Source: CAZDML01 sp964506645 (GTDB lineage: Bacteria > Elusimicrobiota > Elusimicrobia > 2-01-FULL-59-12). From it: DNA of 5,368 nt. The notes beneath the pieces are model-generated. The model did not search any database. It worked only from the letters and a program-made list of their open reading frames with translations, and was not told the origin of the DNA. Both the position numbers and the translations under genes were made by a program. Each line of letters begins with the position of its first letter. Within the stretch, counting starts at the first letter, position 1. The stretch spans positions 1-5,368 of the forward strand of contig CAZDML010000136.1 in assembly GCA_964506645.1 (NCBI GenBank), in the 5' to 3' direction. This document shows positions 1 through 5,368 of the stretch, one piece after another.

Positions 1-1039
1 CGCCGGCGCCTCCTCCTGGGGTGACCTTTCCGTCCCCGACCCCAAGGGCGAGTAAGGCTGATTTGATCGTGTCCGCTGGGATCCCCCCTCGTCGGGTCGT
101 GCCCAGGAGAACCGAGAGAAAACCCAGAACGATAAACATGAGTGCAGGAAAGCCGAGTTCTACGCCAATTTGAAGGAATTCGTTATGTGCAAACGACGTG
201 GTGCGGTTGTAGTGAACGGCATCTTCCATGACTGCGAAGGGGTGGCGAAGATAAGCCAACTCAAAATTACGAAGGCCATATCCGAGCACCGGATGGTCGC
301 GCATTCCCTGAAGCGCAGATGACCATATCTGCGTACGATACCATTCAATAGGATGTCCTCCTGGGAGCCGAAGGCGTGAATCCCAATAAGAATAGGGAAC
401 CAGAAGCAGAAGTCCACAAAGAAGAAAATTGGCCTGTATGAATCGCCGTTTAGGAAGATACTTCAGGGCGGCATATTCTCCGCCTATGACGAGTGCTGCG
501 AGTGCGCTTCTGGATGAACCAGCAACGACAAGAAGGATCGCGACGCCTGCTAGTCCTTTGGCCAGAATGGGGCGTTGGTACAGCAAAAGAATCGCAAGCG
601 TGGATAGCAGGACGGCGTTAAAATTGACGTTATTGGGCAGGAAGCCGACCATTGGTAGGTGGTGGAAGTATTGCCAGGCACTGAGAGCAACCGCAGGGAA
701 TGAAAACAGGATAATGCCAGCTTCCCAGGACTCTTTTGAAAATCCTTCAAGGCCCCCATGTGTCAAATAGAGCCAAACAAAGACGTAGAAAAGAATTTGT
801 AAGGTTGGAAATAAACTTTGTTGAACATCGAGCGATCCGAGAAGACTCATCAGTACCCAGGCAAGGATGAAAAATGCCCAGGTGCTGAGGGTGAGCGATT
901 TACGCTTTGTCCACAAAGCATGAATCATGAACACGCCGCCCAAAAGGCTCCAAAGAGTAAAAGACCCATCGTTCTTGGCGCCCTGAAGAAAAGAGCCGAT
1001 AAGGACCCAAAGGAGTAGAAAGCAAGAGGGAATTGTCAT
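1..1039 (-). CDS. O-antigen ligase/polymerase family membrane protein (Wzy_C), C-terminus cut by window edge
   Basis: This is an open frame of 346 codons from ATG at 1039 to the left edge with no internal stop, so the gene is partial at its 3' end. Its product is a polytopic inner-membrane protein of the WaaL/Wzy/PglL superfamily, whose members transfer or polymerise undecaprenyl-linked glycans at the periplasmic face. Hydrophobic segments lie near residues 3-19, 52-68, 77-93, 107-123, 142-173, 203-218 and 295-313. Family signatures are visible: GSSRSALAAL at 174-183, RTQIW at 235-239, a GYGLRNFE-type glycine motif at 253-260, and AHNEFLQIGVELG at 284-296. The arginine and histidine correspond to the conserved functional Arg and His of the family. 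The start overlaps the upstream ligase stop (ATGA) and has GGAG five bases before it. The last codons (about 334-346) are glycine-rich and not ligase-like. Family assignment is secure; the acceptor (lipid A, pilin or glycan chain) is unknown. Confidence 0.85.
   Translation of the reverse strand, partial: MTIPSCFLLLWVLIGSFLQGAKNDGSFTLWSLLGGVFMIHALWTKRKSLTLSTWAFFILAWVLMSLLGSLDVQQSLFPTLQILFYVFVWLYLTHGGLEGFSKESWEAGIILFSFPAVALSAWQYFHHLPMVGFLPNNVNFNAVLLSTLAILLLYQRPILAKGLAGVAILLVVAGSSRSALAALVIGGEYAALKYLPKRRFIQANFLLCGLLLLVPYSYWDSRLRLPGGHPIEWYRTQIWSSALQGMRDHPVLGYGLRNFELAYLRHPFAVMEDAVHYNRTTSFAHNEFLQIGVELGFPALMFIVLGFLSVLLGTTRRGGIPADTIKSALLALGVGDGKVTPGGGAG
1036..1039 (-). other. ATGA stop/start overlap coupling the two ligase genes
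   Basis: Read on the minus strand the four bases are ATGA: the TGA ends the 497-residue ligase and the ATG begins the next one. Such overlaps usually give translational coupling and a fixed ratio of the two products, which would suit paralogues working in the same pathway. That functional reading is inference. Confidence 0.85.
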
Positions 1040-2529
1040 TGGGACTCCATAAAGTGGCGATCCCTTCGCAGATGCGGGTATTGCAGAAAAAGTTGCGATT
1101 TTAAGTCGACAGCCAATGTCGGGTTCCATGAAGGAGCCACTTGGAAAAGGCGATACCAGGTCCCCTGGTTCAAAGGTTCCATATCCGTTGCAATAACAAG
1201 GTAAGACACTGCTTCTGCGAGAGCAGCGGGTGTGGGGTGAATTGAAGCCTGTTGCAGGCGGATCGATGACAGCAGTGTAAAGGCCGGTGTATGCTCCGGC
1301 GCGATATGAATCGATCGATTCGCATAGGATGCCGAATCTTCTATTTTATTCTGTGAGAAGGCGTATTCTCCCTGGGTACGGAGTCGATCACTCATAAAGT
1401 GAGTCTGAATAAGCATTCCCAGGCTAAGGGCCAGGGTGACTCCGAGGGCCTTTTCAGGAAAAGTAAGGGAAAAAGCGTAAGAGTCGGAGGGAGCTTCTGT
1501 GGTGCGGATGGAAAGCAGCACAAAGAGCAGAAGAAGATGGGCGGGCAGGAGCAGTGAATAATCCAGAAGGTTATGGAAGAGCAACGCGATGATGGCGGCT
1601 TGGATATACCGATTTTTCTGTTCCTTCCAGAGCAACGCTATGAACGTCATTAATGCCACTGTGAAGACAAGCCCGTATTCGACGGCCCATTGCAGGTACG
1701 CGTTATGGGCATAGAGGCTGAATTGGTCCATCCCGGGAGGATGCGGCAAGGCCACGGCGAAGCTGCCAGGGCCTAAACCAAACCAGGGCGCCCATCGAAT
1801 CATTCGCAGCGTTTCTCCCCAGAGCTGAAAACGGTGCGGATCCCCCTGATTCAGAATGCGGTACGCCAGTGGAACGACGCACGTCAGCGCCGAGAGGGCT
1901 CTCCAGATCGACTTCCTAGGCAGAGATGCGTGCTCTGAGAGGTAGAATCCCCCCACTCCGAGCGCCACCCAAACACCCACAGATCGTGTACACAGCAGCG
2001 CGACTGTGATTAAAGTGGTACAGAGGACACTCAGAGGTTTGCGAGCCAGTGTCCCTGGCAAACTCAAGAAAAAAGGAACTAATAAATAACTTCCCAATTC
2101 GTTACGGTTCCAAAGGCCTGCGACAGGTGCGGTGTGGAGCACAAAGGTCTGATACAACGCCCATAGGGAGAGGAGTAGGCCATACTGAGGGATTCCCTTC
2201 AGTATCGACTCTGCTGAAGAACGTGACAGTTGAGGCGTTAGGATGAGCAGGAAAAGGACGTCGCACCAGAGCCAGAGAGACTCCAAACTCTTCCAGGGCG
2301 TCCCCGACGCTACTAGGCTTCCCGCCAGCGCGACGCTGATGAGAAGGAGTAAGGCGAAGGGGCGAGGCTTACACAAGTAGTGCGGGAGGGGCAGTTCAGT
2401 GTGAGAGAAAAGCATCCAGACGAATCCAAGTAGAAGCCCAAAATGAAGAGCCACTTGTGTCCACAGATCTACGGATGCGCTGTAGAGGCTGGTAAAAATC
2501 AGAGCAAAACCAAGAAGGATCGCTATCAT
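1036..2529 (-). CDS. O-antigen ligase/polymerase family membrane protein (Wzy_C) with a C-terminal TPR-like tail
   Basis: A 497-residue inner-membrane protein of the WaaL/Wzy/PglL superfamily. About twelve hydrophobic segments run from residue 3 to 378. Diagnostic motifs are TRSVG at 181-185 (the SR/TR motif after a membrane helix) and the Wzy_C block: RFQLW at 233-237, GLGPGSFAVALP at 251-262, then YAHNAYLQWAVEYGL at 273-287. Arg233 and His275 match the conserved functional Arg and His of these enzymes. Residues 380-497 are soluble; 385-419 has a TPR-like pattern (small residues in helix A, a proline near the end), as seen in some larger members. ATG 2529 is the first in-frame start, with a TAA just upstream, but no clear Shine-Dalgarno precedes it, so translation may depend on ribosomes arriving from pilQ 41 bases upstream. 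Its stop overlaps the next ligase start. The context suggests either surface polysaccharide or pilin glycosylation; the sequence does not choose between them. Confidence 0.9.
   Translation of the reverse strand: MIAILLGFALIFTSLYSASVDLWTQVALHFGLLLGFVWMLFSHTELPLPHYLCKPRPFALLLLISVALAGSLVASGTPWKSLESLWLWCDVLFLLILTPQLSRSSAESILKGIPQYGLLLSLWALYQTFVLHTAPVAGLWNRNELGSYLLVPFFLSLPGTLARKPLSVLCTTLITVALLCTRSVGVWVALGVGGFYLSEHASLPRKSIWRALSALTCVVPLAYRILNQGDPHRFQLWGETLRMIRWAPWFGLGPGSFAVALPHPPGMDQFSLYAHNAYLQWAVEYGLVFTVALMTFIALLWKEQKNRYIQAAIIALLFHNLLDYSLLLPAHLLLLFVLLSIRTTEAPSDSYAFSLTFPEKALGVTLALSLGMLIQTHFMSDRLRTQGEYAFSQNKIEDSASYANRSIHIAPEHTPAFTLLSSIRLQQASIHPTPAALAEAVSYLVIATDMEPLNQGTWYRLFQVAPSWNPTLAVDLKSQLFLQYPHLRRDRHFMESQ
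1045..1048 (-). promoter_or_regulatory. Ribosome binding site of the second ligase gene
   Basis: GGAG on the minus strand lies five bases before ATG 1039, inside the 3' end of the preceding ligase gene. It supports this start and allows reinitiation in addition to the ATGA overlap. Confidence 0.55.
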
Positions 2530-2570
2530 GCGATTTTAAGATAACAAATACGGGGAATGTAGAGGAGGTC
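2530..2570 (-). other. 41-base pilQ-ligase gap without terminator
   Basis: The gap is A+T-rich near the ligase start and has no stem-loop plus T-run, so read-through from pilQ into the ligase genes is likely. No clear Shine-Dalgarno and no convincing promoter pair is seen. Confidence 0.45.
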
Positions 2571-3857
2571 TTACTCTGCTACGACACGCGGAGTTAGGAA
2601 AACGATGAGCTCCGTGCGTACTTTGCGATCGGAATAGTTCTTGAAGAGATAGCCCAAGATGGGAATGGACATCAATATTGGAATTCCCGATACGATTTTT
2701 TGTGTTGTTTCCTTGATAAGTCCACCGATAGCGATAGTTTCTCCGTCGCGCAATAAGACAGTTGTATCGGCATTACGCGTTTGGACAGTGGGAGGAGCGT
2801 TTGGAGAGCTCGTAGACCCCGCATTGCTAATTTCGGGAACTACTTTTAGAGTGATGCGCTGATCAGCGTTGATCGTCGGCTTGACGCTTAACTTAACACC
2901 AGGAGTTACGAATTGGAAGCTGGTCGTTACAATGCCTTGATTGACGGAGCTAACAGAATAGGGAATTTGATCGATGACATTGATGCTTGCGGATTCATTG
3001 TTGAGTGTGACGATGTGAGGAGTGGATAATACTTTTAATTTATTTTTGCTAGCCAAGGCGCTTATTTGTGCTGAGAGTAAATAAGCGGCCTCCGAGTGGA
3101 GGAAGCTTAGGGACATGGTTGTTCCAGCTTGGGTTAAATCTCCAGCTGTACTAACAGTGTTTTGGTTCTTGGTCCCCGTGTAGTCCCATGAAATTCCCAA
3201 CTTGGTATCATCATCCAATGTGACTTCGACAATTTTGGCTTCGATATCGACCTGTTGTGGCTTGCGGTCCATTGCGGGGAGTAAATTTTCAATTTGGACC
3301 AGCCCTTCACGGGTGTCTGTGACGATAATCGAGTTTGACTTCGAGTCGACATTGGTGACGCCCTTGCGTCCAGCTGTCGAGCGAATGGCGTCAATGGTTC
3401 CTTTCACATCAGACGCATTGAGATAATTGAGTCTAAAAACCTGCGTAAATGTAGTGGCTTGGGATTGTTCTGTAGATAAAGCGGGAGAAGAAATAATGCG
3501 GATGATGTTGCTTCCGGCATTGAGCGCTACCAGCCCCTTGAGTGTCAAAATGGTTTGAAAGGCTTGATCAAAAGGAACTTGGTCTAAATGAACTGTAACA
3601 GGGCCTAATACGTCCACACCGTACACCATATTAATCCCTGATTTGACAGAGAGTAAGCGCAGAACATCACGGATGTCCGCTTCCTGAAAATCGAGGGATA
3701 CAGGAGTCGCAGGAAGTTTTATGGAACCTAACAGAAGATTGGCTTGCGTATTCGATATCTGGCCCGTTGTCTGAATAGGCGACATCGCTTCCACACCCTG
3801 GTTCGTTACCAGTATGGAAACAATCGCTATCGAGAAAGCTTTTTTAACAATGTCCAT
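2571..3857 (-). CDS. pilQ: Type IV pilus secretin PilQ (short form without AMIN domains)
   Basis: A 428-residue outer-membrane secretin, the multimeric channel through which the pilus leaves the cell. Residue numbers are from ATG 3857. A signal peptide spans about 1-24 (basic MDIVKK, hydrophobic core, cleavage near VEA). An STN/N0-type domain at about 50-122 begins LDFQEADIRDVLRLLSVKSG. A secretin_N domain lies at about 137-200, and the secretin beta-domain at about 205-428. The latter carries the C-terminal family hallmark near 390-425: a GIPILMSIPILGYLF block followed by RTELIVFLTPRVV. An in-frame GTG at 3872 would add five residues, but ATG 3857 has GGGGG eight bases upstream and gives a cleaner signal peptide. 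The protein is much shorter than proteobacterial PilQ (about 700 residues) because peptidoglycan-binding AMIN repeats are absent; only about 25 residues separate the signal peptide from the first domain. Type II or III secretins share these domains, but the pilN-O-P neighbours point to PilQ. Confidence 0.93.
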   Translation of the reverse strand: MDIVKKAFSIAIVSILVTNQGVEAMSPIQTTGQISNTQANLLLGSIKLPATPVSLDFQEADIRDVLRLLSVKSGINMVYGVDVLGPVTVHLDQVPFDQAFQTILTLKGLVALNAGSNIIRIISSPALSTEQSQATTFTQVFRLNYLNASDVKGTIDAIRSTAGRKGVTNVDSKSNSIIVTDTREGLVQIENLLPAMDRKPQQVDIEAKIVEVTLDDDTKLGISWDYTGTKNQNTVSTAGDLTQAGTTMSLSFLHSEAAYLLSAQISALASKNKLKVLSTPHIVTLNNESASINVIDQIPYSVSSVNQGIVTTSFQFVTPGVKLSVKPTINADQRITLKVVPEISNAGSTSSPNAPPTVQTRNADTTVLLRDGETIAIGGLIKETTQKIVSGIPILMSIPILGYLFKNYSDRKVRTELIVFLTPRVVAE

Positions 3858-3913
3858 AGAAACGACCCCCACATTGTTTCATATAAGAGAAATCCTCTAA
3901 ATTCAAGGCCTTT
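3858..3913 (-). other. 56-base pilP-pilQ intergenic gap
   Basis: This is the largest gap between genes in the window. On the minus strand it holds small imperfect hairpins, such as AGAG/CTCT around a five-base loop, too weak for a terminator and with no T-run after them. No promoter with both boxes is visible. It contains an AGAGGA site followed ten bases later by ATG 3882, which opens a 12-residue frame overlapping the pilQ start (see findings). Confidence 0.4.
3866..3870 (-). promoter_or_regulatory. Probable ribosome binding site of pilQ
   Basis: A GGGGG run on the minus strand lies eight bases before ATG 3857 and is the only purine-rich site at a suitable distance. It can pair with the CCUCC core of 16S rRNA with one G-U pair. 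It favours the ATG over the upstream GTG at 3872, which has no site at a usable distance. Confidence 0.4.
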
Positions 3914-4462
3914 TTAAGGAGCTACAGGCTTCGTAATACGCAATTCCTTCACTGTGCGATCTGAACCGATCAACATGACACTGTTTGTTTTTACAACGCC
4001 AGAGATCCCTTTGACAGCCCTGTTGTGTGCATCATAAAGTCGTCCGCCCTTGAGGATGTAGCTGTTTATACCTGTCGTTAAAACGGCCATGCGTCCGTTG
4101 GCATCTTGGAGAATACCTTTCAGGGTCAGAGAGGTAATTTGCGGGGTGCGTTCACCCGTATCTGACTTGGATTCTGCTCCTATTAAAGGAATGAAAGGGT
4201 CTCGATAACGGTCGGCTTGATAAGAATAGGTCTTTCGGAGTGGTTCTGGTTTAGAGCTACTGGACTCTGAGGAGGCGCTGGAAGCCGCGGCTACGGCAGG
4301 CTTCGTCTGCGGTAGGACAGGGTTCTTTTTAGAAGTGGCTGCAACAGGCTGTTTAGCTAGCGACGAAGAGCTGGAAGTTCCCCCCGTTGTAGGCCCTGCA
4401 GCATGTGCTGCTGTAGCGCAGAGGAGTAAAAACACCGCAGAAGATGTCAATTTCTTATCCAT
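3914..4462 (-). CDS. pilP: Type IV pilus assembly protein PilP
   Basis: A 182-residue periplasmic protein that connects the PilN/PilO inner-membrane complex to the N-terminal domains of the PilQ secretin. Residues 1-21 form a signal peptide ending in AHA, a good signal peptidase I site. Residues 22-80 are a disordered linker rich in Ser, Ala, Lys and Pro. The PilP signature RYRDPFIPL lies at 85-93, followed by a beta-rich domain from about 108 to 176 (SLTLKGILQD, then short strands with glycine turns) that fits the PilP/GspC homology fold. Many PilP proteins are lipoproteins; here Cys15 is preceded by Leu, not Gly, Ala or Ser, so a lipobox is not supported. ATG 4462 overlaps the pilO end by eight bases and lacks a clear Shine-Dalgarno, suggesting coupled translation. 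A longer in-frame start at 4579 would put 39 basic residues before the signal peptide and is rejected. Confidence 0.9.
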   Translation of the reverse strand: MDKKLTSSAVFLLLCATAAHAAGPTTGGTSSSSSLAKQPVAATSKKNPVLPQTKPAVAAASSASSESSSSKPEPLRKTYSYQADRYRDPFIPLIGAESKSDTGERTPQITSLTLKGILQDANGRMAVLTTGINSYILKGGRLYDAHNRAVKGISGVVKTNSVMLIGSDRTVKELRITKPVAP

Positions 4463-5006
4463 GATATTTAAAAGCAACCAAAGTGAAGCTTGTGGTAATC
4501 GTTTTCGACGGATCACTCTTGTTTTGGAAGGGTGCAAAACTGATGTTTCGAACGGCGAACAGCCTGTCTCCCTTGCCAATTGAGGTTAGAAAGCGTCCCA
4601 GCGCGTGAAAGGATGTTGTCGCAGAGATCGTATAGGCAATTTCGTCATACAGTCCCTTGGACACTGGGCGTCCAGGATTTAAGTTGGAAATTAAGATGCC
4701 AAATGTTTCTGCTTTACGCGTTAGAGTGCGCAGCAACGGAGGAAGATCGCGATTGCGTGGTAATTGTTTTTCAAATTCAGCCACTTCAATTTGGAGATCA
4801 GCCATTTCTTTTTGAATTTTATTTAGTTGTTGCGCGCGCGCTTCGGCTGCGGCAATTTTCTGTTCTAAGTCAGCCTTTTCCTTTTTAAATTTTGAAATTT
4901 CGGCATTCACGGGGCTGATTAAAATAGACGAAAAACCATAACCGATAGCAGCCCAGAGGATCAGTGTGGCGACAACGGAAATGACTAAATTACGATTTTT
5001 TAGCAT
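4455..5006 (-). CDS. pilO: Type IV pilus assembly protein PilO
   Basis: A 183-residue bitopic inner-membrane protein that pairs with PilN and, with PilP, forms the alignment complex of the type IV pilus. It has a short basic cytoplasmic N-terminus (MLKNRN) and a membrane helix at about 7-29. A periplasmic coiled coil follows at about 34-83, rich in Glu, Lys and Ala. The family signature is QLPRNRDLPPLLRTLTRKAE at 81-100, and a ferredoxin-like domain covers about 100-182. ATG 5006 was chosen because AGGAGGTG ends nine bases upstream and the protein then begins as PilO proteins do. In-frame ATGs at 5069 and 5045 would add residues ahead of the membrane anchor and lie deeper inside pilN. The gene overlaps the pilN end by 17 bases and the pilP start by eight, as expected for subunits made in balance. 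Confidence 0.92.
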   Translation of the reverse strand: MLKNRNLVISVVATLILWAAIGYGFSSILISPVNAEISKFKKEKADLEQKIAAAEARAQQLNKIQKEMADLQIEVAEFEKQLPRNRDLPPLLRTLTRKAETFGILISNLNPGRPVSKGLYDEIAYTISATTSFHALGRFLTSIGKGDRLFAVRNISFAPFQNKSDPSKTITTSFTLVAFKYHG

Positions 5007-5368
5007 TGTCCGCTGCACCTCCTCTTTTATAGATGGTTGTAACATGAAACGATAGTGTGGAAGTTCCATTGGCAGCTTGGACCAGTGAGATGGCTCCTAA
5101 TTCGACATCACTGAAAGTGCCGGAAGTTTCCAGATTCGATATGAAATCCGCAATGGTGTAGTTGTCGGTGGCAATAACATCCATGTTAATAATCATCGAA
5201 TCAGCCGTTTGAATGTTTGTTGTGAGATTGGTGAGCCAGATATTGCTGGGAATCAGTTTAAGGAAATCGTCCATAAAAATAGGATAACGAAGACGTTCGC
5301 TTTCTAGACTTTGGATGACGTTGCTTTGCTGAAGGAGCTGCGCCTTGGCTTGTTCGAGCTTTTCGACC
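4990..5368 (-). CDS. pilN: Type IV pilus assembly protein PilN, 3' part only
   Basis: The frame is open from the right edge to TAA at 4990, giving the last 125 residues; the N-terminal PilM-binding tail and the membrane helix are outside the window. The visible part starts with an alpha-helical, Glu/Gln-rich coiled coil (1-25). It continues with the family block ERLRYPIFMDDFLKLIPSN (24-42) and WLTNLTT (44-50), then a ferredoxin-like domain with the pattern of PilN: a strand at 55-65, IADFISNLETSG at 72-83, and strands near 87-96 and 102-112. PilN binds PilM in the cytoplasm and PilO in the periplasm. An apparent start at ATG 5274 is internal to the conserved block and is not the true start. 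The position directly before pilO supports the identification; pilM would be expected beyond the right edge. Confidence 0.88.
   Translation of the reverse strand, partial: VEKLEQAKAQLLQQSNVIQSLESERLRYPIFMDDFLKLIPSNIWLTNLTTNIQTADSMIINMDVIATDNYTIADFISNLETSGTFSDVELGAISLVQAANGTSTLSFHVTTIYKRGGAADNAKKS
5016..5023 (-). promoter_or_regulatory. Ribosome binding site of pilO, inside the pilN coding end
   Basis: AGGAGGTG on the minus strand ends nine bases before ATG 5006 and is the strongest Shine-Dalgarno in the window. It decides the pilO start and lies entirely inside the last codons of pilN, where it encodes the Arg-Gly-Gly-Ala stretch of PilN. Confidence 0.8.

Noticed and set aside
160..417. Minus-strand 85-residue open frame
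   Set aside because: It is out of frame with and fully inside the partial ligase gene, whose translation has membrane helices and the conserved Wzy_C motifs over the same bases.
429..770. Plus-strand 113-residue open frame
   Set aside because: It lies antisense to the ligase, has an Arg/Ser/Ala/Pro-rich composition typical of shadow frames, and has no recognisable domain.
818..1018. Plus-strand 66-residue open frame
   Set aside because: It is antisense to the first part of the second ligase, with no ribosome site or domain; composition is that of a shadow frame.
2561..2569. AGAGGAGGT on the plus strand resembling a strong Shine-Dalgarno
   Set aside because: No plus-strand coding frame with a start at a suitable distance follows; the bases lie in the pilQ-ligase gap and are transcribed from the other strand.
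3906..3921. Small palindromes around the pilP stop (AAGGCCTT and CCTT/AAGG)
   Set aside because: The stems are only four pairs and no T-run follows on the coding strand, so a terminator is not supported.
4463..4579. N-terminal extension of PilP from ATG 4579
   Set aside because: It would bury the signal peptide behind 39 residues encoded inside pilO; the ATG at 4462 gives a normal secreted protein.
4580..4888. Plus-strand 102-residue open frame
   Set aside because: It is antisense to pilO, whose protein has a clear membrane helix, coiled coil and family signature.

Overview
The window reads as the downstream half of a type IV pilus assembly operon followed by polysaccharide-ligase genes, all on the minus strand. 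Reading leftward from the right edge, the order is pilN (3' part only), pilO, pilP, pilQ, and then two Wzy_C/WaaL-type membrane genes, the second cut by the left edge. The pilN-O-P-Q order and an outer-membrane secretin show a diderm (Gram-negative type) bacterium. The short PilQ, with no room for AMIN domains, and the moderate G+C argue against a typical gammaproteobacterial pilMNOPQ locus. I cannot place the organism further from sequence alone.

Region 3857-5368 encodes the trans-envelope alignment complex of the pilus. PilN and PilO are inner-membrane partners with coiled coils and ferredoxin-like periplasmic domains. PilP links them to the secretin, and PilQ is the outer-membrane channel through which the pilus passes. 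The genes are tightly packed: pilN/pilO overlap by 17 bases, pilO/pilP overlap by 8 bases, and pilP and pilQ are separated by 56 bases.

Region 1-2529 holds two different multi-spanning proteins of the O-antigen ligase/polymerase superfamily. They are joined by a 4-base ATGA overlap. The first starts only 41 bases after the pilQ stop, with no visible terminator between them, so the ligases are probably transcribed with the pilus genes. That association raises the possibility that one or both transfer glycan to pilin (PglL/TfpO-like) rather than to lipid A, but sequence context alone does not decide this.

The second ligase has no stop codon before position 1. It is an open frame of 346 codons, and its last part runs into a G+C-rich, glycine-coding stretch unlike the rest of the gene. 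I found no RNA genes, CRISPR arrays, insertion sequences or convincing terminators. The promoter of the operon must lie beyond the right edge.
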